Positions 10,736 through 20,880 of a stretch of DNA of 30,139 nt are shown here, one piece after another (the stretch's first letter is position 1; every line of letters starts with the position of its first letter). The position numbers were made by a program, and so were the translations under genes. The DNA comes from Sperchopsis tessellata (lineage: Eukaryota; Arthropoda; Insecta; Coleoptera; Hydrophilidae): positions 1-30,139 of the forward strand of contig JAWQRN010000410.1 of the NCBI GenBank assembly GCA_033557685.1. Direction: 5' to 3'. Under the pieces are notes generated by a model. That model was given only the letters and a program-made list of their open reading frames with translations. It was not told where the DNA came from and did not search any database.

Positions 10736-12480
10736 GAAGAACAACACTGGAAAACCTGCAGATAAACGGAACCTTTTATTTAAATGTTTATTCAAGTGCC
10801 AACTAGTCAACTTTTATGAACATTTTTTTTTCCTTTTAACTGATCAAAGCATCAACAGATATTACCTTAATAATACAAATTAAAATGTTGGTAAAACATC
10901 TATCTTGTGGATAGCCTCACATTTTCTGTTAGAAACATAAATCACACTTAGTGTATTTAAGGGCTTAAAAACAGTTTCGTAATGATAGAATTCTATCATT
11001 CTCAGTACTGAAACTTTTATAGGGGTTTTACAGCTGACCTATTGTTGTTCCGTCAGAAAAGGTGGGTTTGACCACAAATCAGACTTTTTACCCAAATTTT
11101 TGCATATCTTATTGAAAATCTATGAAACAGTTTTTCAGTTTTATAGATTTCTGAAAATTCAATTTTTTAAAACTAGTGTTTAGCTGATTTTATTATGGTT
11201 TTGACACTAATTCATTGATCAGTTTTTGTAGAATAGCAAAGACCTTTAAATGAACAATCTCAAAATGTCTAGAAAACCAATTTAATTTCATTTAACACCA
11301 ATGTCTTCAAGAATAACCAGATTTTAATATTTAATGAAGTCAATATTTCTTGAAGAGAACGTGAATTTAATGATGCTCGTATTTTTGCTTAACATCAAGC
11401 TGCATTCATATACAAAAATAGGATCAGAAATTTGTATGATATTTCACTCATATTATATTGATTATAGTAAATTTTGAAAAGCTGTCTTAAAAAAATTATC
11501 AAGGGTTTCTTATTACAGAGGTGCATATTTACAGTATATTTTCTTTATAAAAACAGAAAAAATGCAATTATTATATTTTATGTGATACATTTTCAGATAA
11601 AGCAATTTTTTAGATATTTAGACAAATGTGCAAAGGGAATTTTTTGAAAAATAATTAGGAGACAATTTTGCCTTTGCAATTATTATTATTTTTTCTGGGT
11701 ATTCTTTTATTCAAAATATTTCTCCTAGTGTTTGCAAAAACACCTTTAGAACTATTTAAAATTTAAAAAAATCATTCAATCTCTACCACACAAATTGCAA
11801 CAAATTATATAGGTAAAAATCAAATTAATCAAAATCTGCAATTTACTTCATTTTATTTAATTAATTGATTGTATTTTTTCTGTTTTCTTTTTATTATTTG
11901 TTATTGTAGTGTAACTTATTTAGAAAAAACGTATGCTGAAATGTTACAAATGAATTTTTAACATAAGTAAGCGTTTTCATATCATAAACGTTAAAAACAA
12001 CACTTTTGAAAAGATAGGTATTAATATAATGTACTAGATCTCAAAAAAGTATAGTTCGAGTGGAACATATACCAAATTACTGGCAGAGACTACCCTGCAA
12101 GTTCTTTTTCGTTTAACATCTGCAATTAAAATCTACTTGACTGTTTGCAATGAAATTTGTTTATTAAGTTTCTAAATAAACCATGGTTTTCAAAATAAAA
12201 TATTTTGAGAACTTTAAGTTTTTTGCCTCATTACTAGAGCAAAGTAAAAAATATGTATTTAGAAAAATACCACTTCTCATCAACGTAACTGTATTATCAT
12301 ATCAGATTAGTTGATTTTTCTGTAAATTCATATTTGAATATTTTGGAGTAAAAATATATAATAAAATCTATCATTTAAGAATAGATAACAAATACTTTTG
12401 AGTGTATTAAGTATCATGATGGTGGGAGGAGGCAGGTGCAAGTGGTCTCCCTCGGTTCCGTCGGTGACCCCATTTCAGTA
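10736..12480. other. Intronic DNA without recognised genes
   Basis: AT-rich, with no exon or transposon protein recognised. A perfect 20-bp palindrome lies at 10981-11000 (listed separately). Confidence 0.55.
10981..11000. repeat. Perfect 20-bp palindrome
   Basis: The sequence AATGATAGAATTCTATCATT equals its own reverse complement, with an EcoRI-type GAATTC centre. The outer words AGTTTC (10972-10977) and GAAACT are also complementary but at unequal distances. It may be a chance event in AT-rich DNA or the relic of a short transposon; no flanking evidence decides. Confidence 0.8.
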
Positions 12481-12790
12481 ACCAACATGGTTTGGACCGG
12501 AGCACATCGGGGCTTCGCCGATCTATGATCGCGATGCAAAGAGCTTTTCGGAGATGGTTCAACATTCTGCGCAACAATGGGAACAAAATTCGGTCCTGGG
12601 TTAGGCTGTTGGAGGAAACTGGTAACACACTAAGAAGAAATACACATGGCCGACACAGGTCCATTAGAACACTAGAAAATGTACAGCTGGTGAGAGCAAC
12701 GATCGCCAAGACGTTCTGCTCGAAGGCATGCTGTGCCTTAGGGATGTCAGACAGCAGTTTGCGTACATTAACATCATATAAGCACAGTGG
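12480..12790 (+). pseudogene. DUF4817-type transposase N-terminal fragment, copy 1
   Basis: The + frame from 12492 reads IAMQRAFRRWFNILRNNGNK and, further on, TGNTLRRNTHGRHRSIRT, then ENVQLVRATI, a CCALGMS block and SLRTLTSYK. It lines up with the helix-turn-helix DUF4817 domain (Q-R-A-x-x-x-x-x-F, T-G-T-x-x-x-x-x-P-G-x-x-R-x-V-R-T-x-E-N-V-x-x-V-R, S-x-R-x-L) common in insect genomes as the N-terminus of a Tc1/mariner-type transposase. The expected S-x-R-R-S-A block is broken here, though a second frame at about 12706-12725 still reads SPRRSARR. No DDE catalytic domain follows. It lies about 325 bases upstream of the GSR exon, so intron position fits a neutral insertion. Confidence 0.7.
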
Positions 12791-13114
12791 TGGTTTCGTA
12801 TGTTTTCATAAATACTAAAATTATTATAAAATAAAACTGAACATGACCAAGCTGCATAGAGCATTCAGTTTTTTTTTTTTTTATTACAAGTCATTTTATT
12901 TAAAAGATAGATCATACTGTTATTTAACAACAGTTTCTATGAATTATAATATTGAGATTGAATCATAAAAATGAACTTTATTTTCTGATTATTATTATCA
13001 GGATTTTTCCCATTTCGCTAATGGAAAAGCTTACTTATGTTAACTATTATTGCCTGTTAATGTTATTGCTTCACAAAAAAATATATATCTTCATAAATTT
13101 TTTTATTTGCTCAG

Positions 13115-13373
13115 GTGAGAGAACGTTCTCAAAGATCCGTACCAATGGGCAGCTTACCAAGGACATCCAAATCATCACTCTCCGTAGGCACACCAGACTC
13201 TTTATCCGACACAGAAGGACCATCATTAAAAACACCAAGAAAGACATCTTACAGGTCTACTCTTACACCAGGTGGTTCTAGGTCTAATTCAAGGCCAGCA
13301 TCTAGAACAGGTAGCAGACCTGGAAGCAAACCGCCATCACGGCATGGGTCCAATTTATCTTTGGATAGTACAG
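13115..13373 (+). CDS. shot: shot exon: GSR microtubule-binding tail
   Basis: It begins VRERSQRSVPMGSLPRTS after the acceptor tttatttgctcag and ends within a Gly/Asp codon before gtacaa. It encodes 86 codons plus one base. The N-terminal half is Ser/Thr/Pro-rich with acidic SDTEG. The C-terminal half carries GSRSNSRPASRTGSRPGSK and PPSRHGSN, a run of G-S-R/P-S-R units. In spectraplakins such GSR repeats bind the microtubule lattice, and their spaced serines are GSK3-type phosphorylation sites, so binding is probably turned off by phosphorylation; the latter is family knowledge, not shown here. The next exon completes the split codon as Asp, giving DSTDDGTPSRIP. If the 84-base intron is retained, an in-frame stop occurs at 13439-13441. 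Confidence 0.92.
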
Positions 13374-13457
13374 GTACAACTTTCATTTTTCGAATTTTAT
13401 TTCAATTTTCTTTTCTGAAAATGCTGTACTCATGGTGTTAAATGGATAAAATTGTAG

Positions 13458-13629
13458 ATGATGGCACACCTTCAAGAATTCCAAGAAGGACTGGGCCTTC
13501 TCTATCTGGTAGGACTGCTACCACAGCTGCAACTGCAACTGCAAGAAAATTGAATGTTACCAACGGAACATCAACTTCAAGGCCGAGAACTCCAACTGGT
13601 CTTATATCTCCCGCAAGTCCTGCTGCAAG
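13458..13629 (+). CDS. shot: shot exon with first SxIP motif
   Basis: The acceptor is attgtag and the donor AAG followed by gtaagt, a near-perfect consensus. With one base from the previous exon the frame reads DDGTPSRIPRRTGPSLSGR, then an Ala/Thr-rich linker, then TSTSRPRTPTGLISPASP. S-R-I-P flanked by prolines and arginines is a textbook SxIP motif, which docks in the EB-homology domain of EB1 and recruits partners to growing microtubule plus ends. The exon is separated from the previous one by only 84 bases. It is 172 bases long and changes phase (1 to 2), so it cannot be skipped in frame and is probably constitutive. Confidence 0.92.
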
Positions 13630-14597
13630 GTAAGTTAAATTTTCAAATAAAATTCTCAAATCGTAATATTTTAATGTACAATTGGTATTTGGTAGAATTT
13701 GTAAGCAAGTATATTAAAATTATCATAATCATCATCATGCATTTAAGTATTTATTTGTATTGAATAGTTATAACACTTATTATTGAATAAACACTAATAG
13801 ATGACATTTATTGCATCTTGCTAAAATTTAGGTAGAATATAATATTTAAAAAATTCACAATTTGAATTCACTAAGCTTAATATTACGCTAGTAGAGCTGT
13901 TAGATTTGAATATTAGCACAAATTCTATATAACCAGTGTTCATATTAAAACATCAAACATTTTTAGGGATGCCAGTTTATTCAAGATCATTAACGATTGT
14001 TTTTTTTTTTGTGCCATTACAGATCGCAGCCAAATTGCCAATCATTTATTATTTAGTACATCTACTTACATTCAAGGAATACTCATAACTTTGTCATGGG
14101 ATACAAGTACTCACAGTTTCAAAGTTTTCTATTGATATCGTGCTTCACAATGGCAGTTTTGCATGACTTTCGTATGTCTTTAACTTTAATATGGTTTTAT
14201 TATTATTAATCTTCTTTTCATTCAAAAGTATCATGCAGACATTAATTATTTATCAAGGGTAAGCTGGCAATATTTCCAATTTTCATCAAAATCTAAATAA
14301 ATTTACGAACATGTTCTATTTTCTAGTGCGCATTTTCACAAAAATAAACAGTTGCCTGGGATATATGGTTTCTACCTGGATTACCTATTCTTATTCAGTA
14401 GTTTTACCATAAGGTTTATTTACCTCTATTTAACTTGAAATATTCGTGTAATCAATCTATAATTAGTGATATATTTAAGCTTACTGAATTCAAGCACGGA
14501 ATAAATACAAATAACAAATAACATAACACATTCTATTAAACAAATAGTTATAATATAGAATAAGCTAATAAAATTACTCTTCTTCTAACATTACTAG
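13630..14597. other. Intron
   Basis: AT-rich intron of 968 bases between two confident exons. No further exon, transposon protein or RNA gene is recognisable. Confidence 0.7.
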
Positions 14598-14657
14598 ATC
14601 ATCCGGTATACCAAGAGCATCAAGCATACCAACCTTAACTTCAATAGCTACTCCAAG
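14598..14657 (+). CDS. shot: shot 60-base cassette exon with two SxIP motifs
   Basis: The acceptor is acattactag and the donor AAG followed by gtaaaa. Joined in phase 2, it reads R-SSGIPRASSIPTLTSIATP-R, with S-G-I-P and S-S-I-P only a few residues apart. Exactly 60 bases with phase 2 at both ends, so it can be included or skipped without a frame change. Paired SxIP motifs are known to raise EB1 affinity because EB1 is a dimer; that this pair acts so is inference. No other function is apparent for so short an exon. Confidence 0.88.
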
Positions 14658-14967
14658 GTAAAAATAACTTCGTAAAATAAAGCACTTGTGGTGTACTATG
14701 GAAAAAGGGTTTTTAGTAAGACAAATCAGTAAAGTAAAGCTTAACTATATTTAACAACAATACGCATATAAATAAATACTGACAATTGTAACAAGTGGGG
14801 TACATACAATAATAATTAGAAAATATAAAATTATATAAAATAAATAGATATTTTGCTAGGTTGGATGTGGTTCTTACGATCCTACATATTGTACAAATTA
14901 GATGAATTAACTACTAAATTCAATACTATTATTTACTATATATTTTTTTTATTTTATAATATTGTAG

Positions 14968-15037
14968 GAGAAAAAGTGATACTACGCCAAAGAGAGTAGT
15001 GATGAAAACAAATTCAAAAGGAGGTGCAACGAAATAA
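14968..15037 (+). CDS. shot: shot alternative last exon
   Basis: After the acceptor attttataatattgtag, the phase-2 frame reads RRKSDTTPKRVVMKTNSKGG and ends ATK before TAA at 15035-15037. It joins in frame to any of the upstream phase-2 exons. The basic, Thr/Lys-rich sequence resembles the rest of the tail. No good donor lies before the stop; the nearest AG|GT, at about 15051, is beyond it, so this would be a terminal exon. AATAAA signals follow at 15311-15316 and 15395-15400. Use of this end would omit the exons at 20279, 21561, 25358 and 27644, with two SxIP motifs. Confidence 0.72.
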
Positions 15038-15577
15038 ATTTTCATCTTCAGGTATTTTGAGAATTTTCGATAGAAATGTAACCTTAACAGTTAAAATTAA
15101 TTAACAGCAATCTTAAATTTGGTTTCGGCATTATAAATGTAGATAGTTATAAATAACAATTTACCTAATTAATGAACAACTAAATTACGATGCTCAAAAT
15201 ATTTGTAGATACGTTTTTTGATGCCTATAGAATATTTACCGTTTTTATACAGAAATTTTGCAGGTAAAACTTACTTATTTACTTAATATAAGCTTTTAAA
15301 AGAGGTTAACAATAAATATAAATGAGCTGTAGTACAAAATGAAATATTTAGATCAAAAAACAAAATGTCCTACAAAAGTTTAACAAACCAAAATAATAAA
15401 TCAATCAAGTCTACTGTACATCACTGTAACTTTGATCAAATTATAATTTGAGGTAGCAGTTAGAAGAGTTGCTTATGCATCATCATAAAACTATCCATAG
15501 CCCTAAAATTTTTTTAATTTGGAAATATCAATTCAATCTTTTATTACAACATTATCAAAACTAAAATAGAAATAATC
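15038..15577 (+). other. shot: Possible short-isoform 3' UTR
   Basis: This non-coding stretch follows the alternative stop. AATAAA occurs at 15311-15316 and again at 15395-15400, the latter followed within 30 bases by GT-containing sequence as expected downstream of a cleavage site. For the longer isoforms this would simply be intron. Confidence 0.5.
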
Positions 15578-16098
15578 TCCAATCAAGACAGGAGTTCTGA
15601 GGTAAAGATCCAAACCGATAAAGCATCTAAAATAGCCGGATACCTAAGAGACATCATATAGAAGAACCGGTTCCTAATACATGAGGCAGAGACCCTAAAA
15701 TATAAATTATGCGTCAGACCAATAATCACAGATGCCATGAAAACTAGAGCAGACACCAGCAGAACCAAGACCATAGCCTGAACTGCAGAGATGAGAACTC
15801 TCCGAAACATCACGGGACATACACTACGTGACAGAATACCTAACGAAGAAATAAGACAAATTTGTGACACACAGGACATAGTAAGATGGACGAGGAAGAG
15901 GAGGCAAAAACGGAACCAACATAATAACAGAATGCAATACACCAGAATTGCAAAAATTGCACGAGACAGAAAGCCACCCTCTAAAAGGTCCCCAAGCAGA
16001 CCACTAAACAGATAGACGGATAGCTGGGTATCAGCATTACAAGGAACTCCTTAAAACTGGAAATCAGACTATAAGCCTATTTCAAGAAGAAGAAGAAA
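15578..16098 (+). mobile_element. RTE-like LINE 3' end
   Basis: One frame is nearly open from about 15578 to 16015. It shows DKASKIAGYLRDII, then AEMRTLRNITGHTLRDRI, then IVRWTRKRRQKRNQHNNRMQ and IARDRKPPSKRSPSRP. This is the C-terminal tail of insect endonuclease/reverse-transcriptase elements, where M-K-T-L-R-x-I-x-G-K-T, a W-x-x-R-R-x-x-W-x-x-H-x-x-R-M segment and G-R-R-S-x-G-R-P recur. Only a few stops interrupt it, so it may be one of the younger insertions here. It ends at about 16078-16096 in a repeated AAGAAGAAGAAG tail, the simple-repeat 3' end usual for this group. The 5' part is missing, as in most dead-on-arrival copies. Confidence 0.78.
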
Positions 16099-16950
16099 TA
16101 CTACATTTTAAGGGGCTTATAACTTTGTGGGGAATTGTGTAGTATGACACGAGATTATTGGAAGGTATTTGTTGTGTCCAAACTGTTTATTGAGACAAGT
16201 ATCAACACTACTATTCCAATATTGTTTAATTTCTTTCTTATGTTTTCAAATGATTCATTAGATTTTAAATGGCATTCCAATACCAATACCTATACATGTA
16301 CCAATGATCAATTGGAACCCACCTGTTTCCTTTACTAATTCTGAATCAACTCATACAACTTCCATCAAAATTGTGAACCACCACCTCAGAATACATTATT
16401 TATATGAATGTTAGCAAGTAGCATTAAGTTTTGACGATGTTAATGTATCTGCTCAACTTATTTTGCATATTTGTGAAACCTAAAGCAAATTATTTTAATT
16501 TCAAAACATCAACTACTAAATATGCAGTTTCAGAAAGTTAAGGATGTGTACCCAAGTGTAATATAAGCTACTGTAGAATTCAGTTTGCAAAACTAGATTA
16601 AGAATTGCAAAGAGGCATTTAGATCACTCCAGTATTACTGCTGCCATGTTTTTATATCTCGAGTGTCATGGGCAACAGCACATGCATGTTTAATTAGCCA
16701 TTACTAATTTTTAAAATTAGAAGCATTGTTTGGAATCATTACAAGAAAATTTGTTAAAATTTAATAATTTTATGTAGTTCGTGCTTTATTCCAAAGATCA
16801 TTTAAAAATATGAACACAAACACGATTCTATTGTTCACTAATGCCCACGCCATATGTACTGGATAGTAGCTTTCTAAACAACACTGTTTGACATCAAGTT
16901 TACCGTGCGTACGATACGACTTTATGCGCACAAACCGCACCACTACAGTT
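16099..16950. other. Intron, no recognised gene
   Basis: AT-rich, without exons I can support. The 67-codon frame at 16135-16338 has no motif. Confidence 0.55.
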
Positions 16951-17004
16951 CATCATCAAATGTAAACAACACAGTCTATCATCAAATGTAAACAACACAG
17001 TCTA
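16951..17004 (+). repeat. 26-bp direct tandem duplication
   Basis: The unit CATCAAATGTAAACAACACA plus GTCTAT is present twice without mismatch over 25 bases (16954-16978 and 16980-17004). The perfect identity suggests a recent slippage event. Confidence 0.9.
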
Positions 17005-17076
17005 ATAAGGTTTATACATAAACTATTTTGTTCAATTTATCTAAATACGGCCAACAGCACAGCATGGATCGTGACA

Positions 17077-17251
17077 GCCAGTACAGTTAACCATTATTTT
17101 CGTTCACTATTGCTTGCGATAGTATACAACACAGTTCGAGTAATACGGATAAGGCCAACTGCAAGGAACTGCCTATGCTTGCCAGTACAGTCAGCAGTTT
17201 ATTTTGTTTACTCATGTTTCCATTTGTATACAACACTGTTCTATGCAATTT
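17077..17251 (+). repeat. Degenerate ~102-bp tandem duplication
   Basis: GCCAGTACAGTTAACCATTA (from 17077) aligns with GCCAGTACAGTCAGCAGTTT (from 17179), and both are followed about 50 bases later by GTATACAACAC and TGTTC or AGTTC. The period is about 102 bases. The words ACAACACAGT also link it to the 26-bp duplication just upstream, so the region 16.95-17.25 kb may be one decayed tandem array. Confidence 0.55.
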
Positions 17252-17900
17252 AGTCTAGTACAGAAAGAACCAGTTGGAGTGTTTCGTACCATATGACTGA
17301 AAAGTTTCGAACAATTCATACGAATTAGCTCCATCCGCACCGCCAACAGCTTTCAGTTATATGCCTTAAGGTTGAAATATTCTTACATCTGACTTTCATT
17401 CTAATTTGACTCTTAGTTATATAGATGTAAATAAAAATTAATGAGCAAATAGATCTGCCAAAGATGATTAGTGCACTAACAGGAAAACTTACAAATGACT
17501 ATTTGAAAAACTGGATTTCAACCATGGTAGAGGGACTGGTGGAGAAGGCAGTGGTCATACAACCAACCATGGAGATATGGGAAACTTCTTCTCACTTAAA
17601 GACAATGAGGAGATAATGCTATATAATATAAGGATCGGCCATATTAGGCTACACATAGATATTTAATGTTTAATGTTAATCCCCTGCATGTGTTAACTGT
17701 AACTGTCAACCAGATAAAAAAGATAGATATGCATGCCAGCGATTGTTATAAAACTGAATGATTACAGTTGGGTATTTGGATAAGTAACAGAAGTGGATAA
17801 AATTATCAAAAAAATTACTAAACTAGAAAAATAAAAATATGACATTTAGTTAAACAAGAATATCTGGCTTCCTACCTAACCATACGAAACAATTTAAGAT
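17252..17900. other. Intron, possible upstream LINE debris
   Basis: No clear motif. The stretch 17460-17625 is less AT-rich and may be part of the LINE that becomes recognisable from about 18000, but I cannot align it. Confidence 0.4.
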
Positions 17901-17995
17901 AATTATTAAAGACCATATTTCATGAAGAAAACCTGATATCGAAAGGCGCTGAAACAAATTATTGACCCGGTTCAAGAAAATAACTCATATCAACT
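17900..17995 (+). repeat. Single copy of the ~105-bp repeat
   Basis: ATGAAGAAAACCTGATATCG, then AAAGGCGCTGA and TTGACCCGGTTCAAGA, matches one unit of the array at 19390-19745, where ATGAAGAAAACCTCTGATTA is followed by AAAGGTGCTGA and GTCTGGGTCTGTGCAAAAGGA. It lies just before the CR1-like LINE remnant, with the rest of the array after it. Confidence 0.55.
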
Positions 17996-17999
17996 GAAA

Positions 18000-19290
18000 T
18001 GGGTGATGATCATTATTATTATTATTATGCGATCATTTTTGCAATATTGAGCCAGATGATTTACCAGAGCCCCTCATTGAAACTCAAACCTTACATTTCA
18101 ACAATCGAATTTACATCATATAAAATTCAACATTCATAGGCATCATTGAAAGTGTCTTAAGTTCAGGGCAAGATGAAATCCTTATTAACTTTCTGGTCTT
18201 AGTGAGCCCATATGAAGAGCTATGACTCAGTCCATGGAGGAGGGTTTGTTACTGAGTATCTGGACTCAGACTTCCAATCTTCAAGATGGGAGACAAGTAC
18301 GATCCAGCAAGTTACCAACCGATAAGCTTAACAAGCAGATTGTGCAAATACTTACTGATTTGTTACTTCCTGGAAGATCTGTGGTTAGCAACCTTCTCTG
18401 TTGCTTCAATTAGTGGGAAGATCGACATGACCGAGGTCAATTAACATATGTTGTTCACCTTGGCTACGAGAAGGCTTTTAACAAGGTTCCATATAATCGC
18501 CCCGTATACAAACTGAAGCACTGTAGAGTCTGGGGGAATCTTTTGATCAAAAGAAATAGATTCACTAGGGTACGAACATAAAGGCTCTGCTCTAAGGAGT
18601 GTTCTGTGGATATCATTTTTTTTCTGCTATCAAACTGTTTACCAATCCATTAACCCAGGTAAACAACCTTATGACTGATTTGGCGATTGTCAATGACTAT
18701 GCTGAGACTTGGTTTTTTAAATCAAACAATCCGAAGACAAGTTTTAGTCTATTTGGTACTCCATTAAAAATTGCGACAAAGCAGAAGGACCTGGATATCA
18801 GTGTGTCTTATGATTTTAGCGGGAAGCTTACATATCCACATACATTAAAAGAGCCAACAGGATGACGTTTTTTATGATTATTCAATCGTAAAGATGAATA
18901 TGCACAGTGTGTTCTACAAAGCATTCAAAGAAGAGTTACAAAAATTCCAACACAGTTATGGGAGACTCCATATCTGGACCAACTAAAATATTTTGGTTTG
19001 ACAACTTAAAAAGAAAAAAAACGAAGATCTTATAAACACTTTTAAAATCATCAGTAACTACTACTCTTGCCCATTCGTCCAAACTCAAAGAAATTTAAAA
19101 AGGAAACATATAGTAATTTAAGTACCTATAAGAAATTTCATCATTAAACATGTTATGTATTATTGGAACAGTTTAAATAAAAAAACTGAAAGTGTAAGTT
19201 GTGTGAATACTTTTAAAAACAGACTAATGGTAAAATGCGTGAATTGTCAGAATTTCTCTTGCACTACCTTTCCTAAAGACCTCTTAATGA
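18000..19290 (+). mobile_element. Decayed CR1-like LINE
   Basis: Broken frames give an ordered set of reverse transcriptase landmarks. From 18301 DPASYQPISLTSRLCKYL matches the N-x-x-x-Y-R-P-I-S-L-T-S motif. At about 18458-18495 HLGYEKAFNKVPYNR matches motif A, but with Gly where the catalytic Asp of L-D-F-x-K-A-F-D should be. At 18697-18735 YAETWFFKSNNPKTSF matches the W-x-x-x-x-N-x-x-K block. At about 18916-18950 QSIQRRVTKIP and then a Y-L-D-Q-L-K-Y-F-G-L segment match the V-Q-R-R-x-T-K domain, and MYYWNSLNKK with FKNRLM (19150-19230) the W-N-S-L end. Many stops and frameshifts make it inactive. Confidence 0.8.
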
Positions 19291-19389
19291 TTTTTGTCTA
19301 TAAATACCTAGCAATCAGATAAATGAATGCCAGCCTATTTTCTACGTAAAAAGCTTAGAACAAAATATTTCAAGTAGATTGTATGCGTA

Positions 19390-19745
19390 AGGATAGATTT
19401 GGAACCATAAATTCATCAATATAATGAATGATTCATTTTCCGTGATGAATGCCTATAAATATATAAAAGTACTGAAAAGAGTTTTCTTAAACTGTGTACA
19501 AAAAGATAACTCAGGAACCGTGAATCTAAAAATATCTGAAAAGGTTATTTTCTATGAAGAAAACCTCTGATTAAAAGGTGCTGAGCAAAATGTCTGGGTC
19601 TGTGCAAAAGGATGGCTCAAAATCCTTGAACAATAAAAAATTCCCATCAGGAAAGCCTGTGCTAATTAACATTTTGGGCTGTTTACAAAAGGATGCCTCA
19701 TCTCAAAAACAGGATAATTACTAGTAAACAGATACTACAGGAACC
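19390..19745 (+). repeat. Degenerate tandem array, ~80-108-bp units
   Basis: Successive anchors are GGATAGATTTGGAACCATAA (19392), AAAAGATAACTCAGGAACCG (about 19500), AAAAGGATGGCTCAAAATCC (about 19606) and AAAAGGATGCCTCATCTCAA (about 19685), spaced about 108, 106 and 79 bases. Units carry a TGAAGAAAACC or TGATGAATGCC block and a GCTGAGCAAAATGTCTGGGT-like block. A further copy lies at 17900-17995. No coding content. Confidence 0.6.
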
Positions 19746-20278
19746 AAAATCAATTTGAAAATATAGAGCATAGTGTTTCAAAGGACTTGGACAAAGTGTT
19801 TAATGTAAGAAATTAAATTTAGAAGCAGTGACAGATACCTTTATGAAAAAAGTGATGGAAGCCAACACAAAATCCTAAAGAACAATTAATGTACTTTGAA
19901 AATATAGACTGCTTTTACAGAAAAATATCCATTGTTTATTCTGACTGTGTAAACCAAGGAAATTCATGCTCTGTACAAACTACATCTATTTTACCATTTC
20001 GATATCTCAAAACATCTTCAAGCTAAGGCAAACCCGAAAAACAAAAAGCTTTAGTAGATATAAGTTAGTAATAATAGGGTCAACAAGGAATCCTGCTCTA
20101 CTAGGTGATGTACATTTTATTATTATGTGCAATAAAATTTTTGTATTTTAAATTACATGTCCAGTATTGTAACAGTAATAGTTATAATTTTATTTTACTG
20201 ATTCTCTTCACTGTACACCACAAATCTGTATATTTCTTTGTCAGTTTGATTTTATTCTAATATGTTGGTATGGGGCAG
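19746..20278. other. Intron, no recognised gene
   Basis: AT-rich to the acceptor of the next exon. The stretch just before 20279 (about 20200-20278) is T-rich with TTCTAAT, a possible branch region. Confidence 0.6.
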
Positions 20279-20371
20279 GTCTCGTATCCCTGTTTATAAG
20301 GGTGGTGTTGGCGACATGGAGCCAGAATCACCCTCGACTTCAAGCTCTTGTTCTGTCTCGTTTTCTTCTGG
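20279..20371 (+). CDS. shot: shot 93-base cassette exon with SxIP motif
   Basis: The acceptor is ggtatggggcag and the donor GG followed by gtaatt. In phase 2 it reads R-SRIPVYKGGVGDMEPES, then a Ser-rich stretch PSTSSSCSVSFSSG. The S-R-I-P sits at the very start of the exon. At 93 bases with matching phases it is frame-neutral. Its last two bases are GG rather than the AG of its neighbours, so the residue at the next junction becomes Gly instead of Arg or Ser. If the donor is not used, the frame stops at once (GGG TAA). The acidic and Ser-rich second half, unlike the basic neighbouring exons, may lower microtubule affinity; that is inference. Confidence 0.85.
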
Positions 20372-20603
20372 GTAATTTAACTTTTTCTGCATGCACTTAA
20401 CGTTAAACCAAAAATGTTTTGTTGTCTTGCTTTTCTTTGGGTGGTTTTTGTGTTATTTTAAGTTGATATTGTTTGATAAGTTTGTTTCCAAATAAGTTAA
20501 GAAATATTGCATATAAAAACAGGTTCCTTCAGAAACCATATATAGAGGGTATCTCAATAAGAGAACTGGATTTAAATTTGCGATTGTTGCGATTAGTAGT
20601 CGT
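20372..20603. other. Intron, 5' part
   Basis: T-rich after the donor; nothing coding before the transposase fragment. Confidence 0.6.
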
Positions 20604-20880
20604 GAAAGCTACACGAAGGAACAACGTGTTATTTTTGTGAAAACTCATTACCCGTATGAGGAAAGTTAAGCGTAAACCGTTCACAAAGTTTGTGATATTT
20701 TCGGTAGACAAAATGTACCAAATGAGTATACCAAATGTAAAGAGTGATTAAAAAATTCGAGGAAGCTGGTTCGATTATGGACAGTAAATCATCAGTGTGT
20801 CATCTTACCTGCTGGTCTCTAAACAACATTGCCGCAGTGATTGAAAGTATTGCTGTTAGACAAGAAACATTGATTTGCTA
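20604..20880 (+). pseudogene. DUF4817-type transposase N-terminal fragment, copy 2
   Basis: The + frame reads ESYTKEQRVIFVKTHYPYEE followed by a stop. Later frames give VCDIFGRQNVPNEYTKC, VIKKFEEAGSIMDSKSSV and RSLNNIAAV-like SLNNIAAVIESIAVRQET. This is the DUF4817 helix-turn-helix in the variant with E-R-Y-S/T-x-E-Q-R and F-E-E-T-G-S-V-x-D. The initiator ATG is lost and frameshifts are present. As in copies 1 and 3, sequence past the helix-turn-helix is absent; here it stops even before the S-x-R-R block. Confidence 0.8.

Noticed and set aside
13374..13441. Readthrough C-terminus of the GSR exon as a real isoform
   Set aside because: It needs retention of an 84-base intron and gives a hydrophobic T-rich tail; the splice sites on both sides are good.
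17900..19745. CRISPR-like array
   Set aside because: Units are long, diverged and have no constant short repeats with unique spacers; the genome is eukaryotic.
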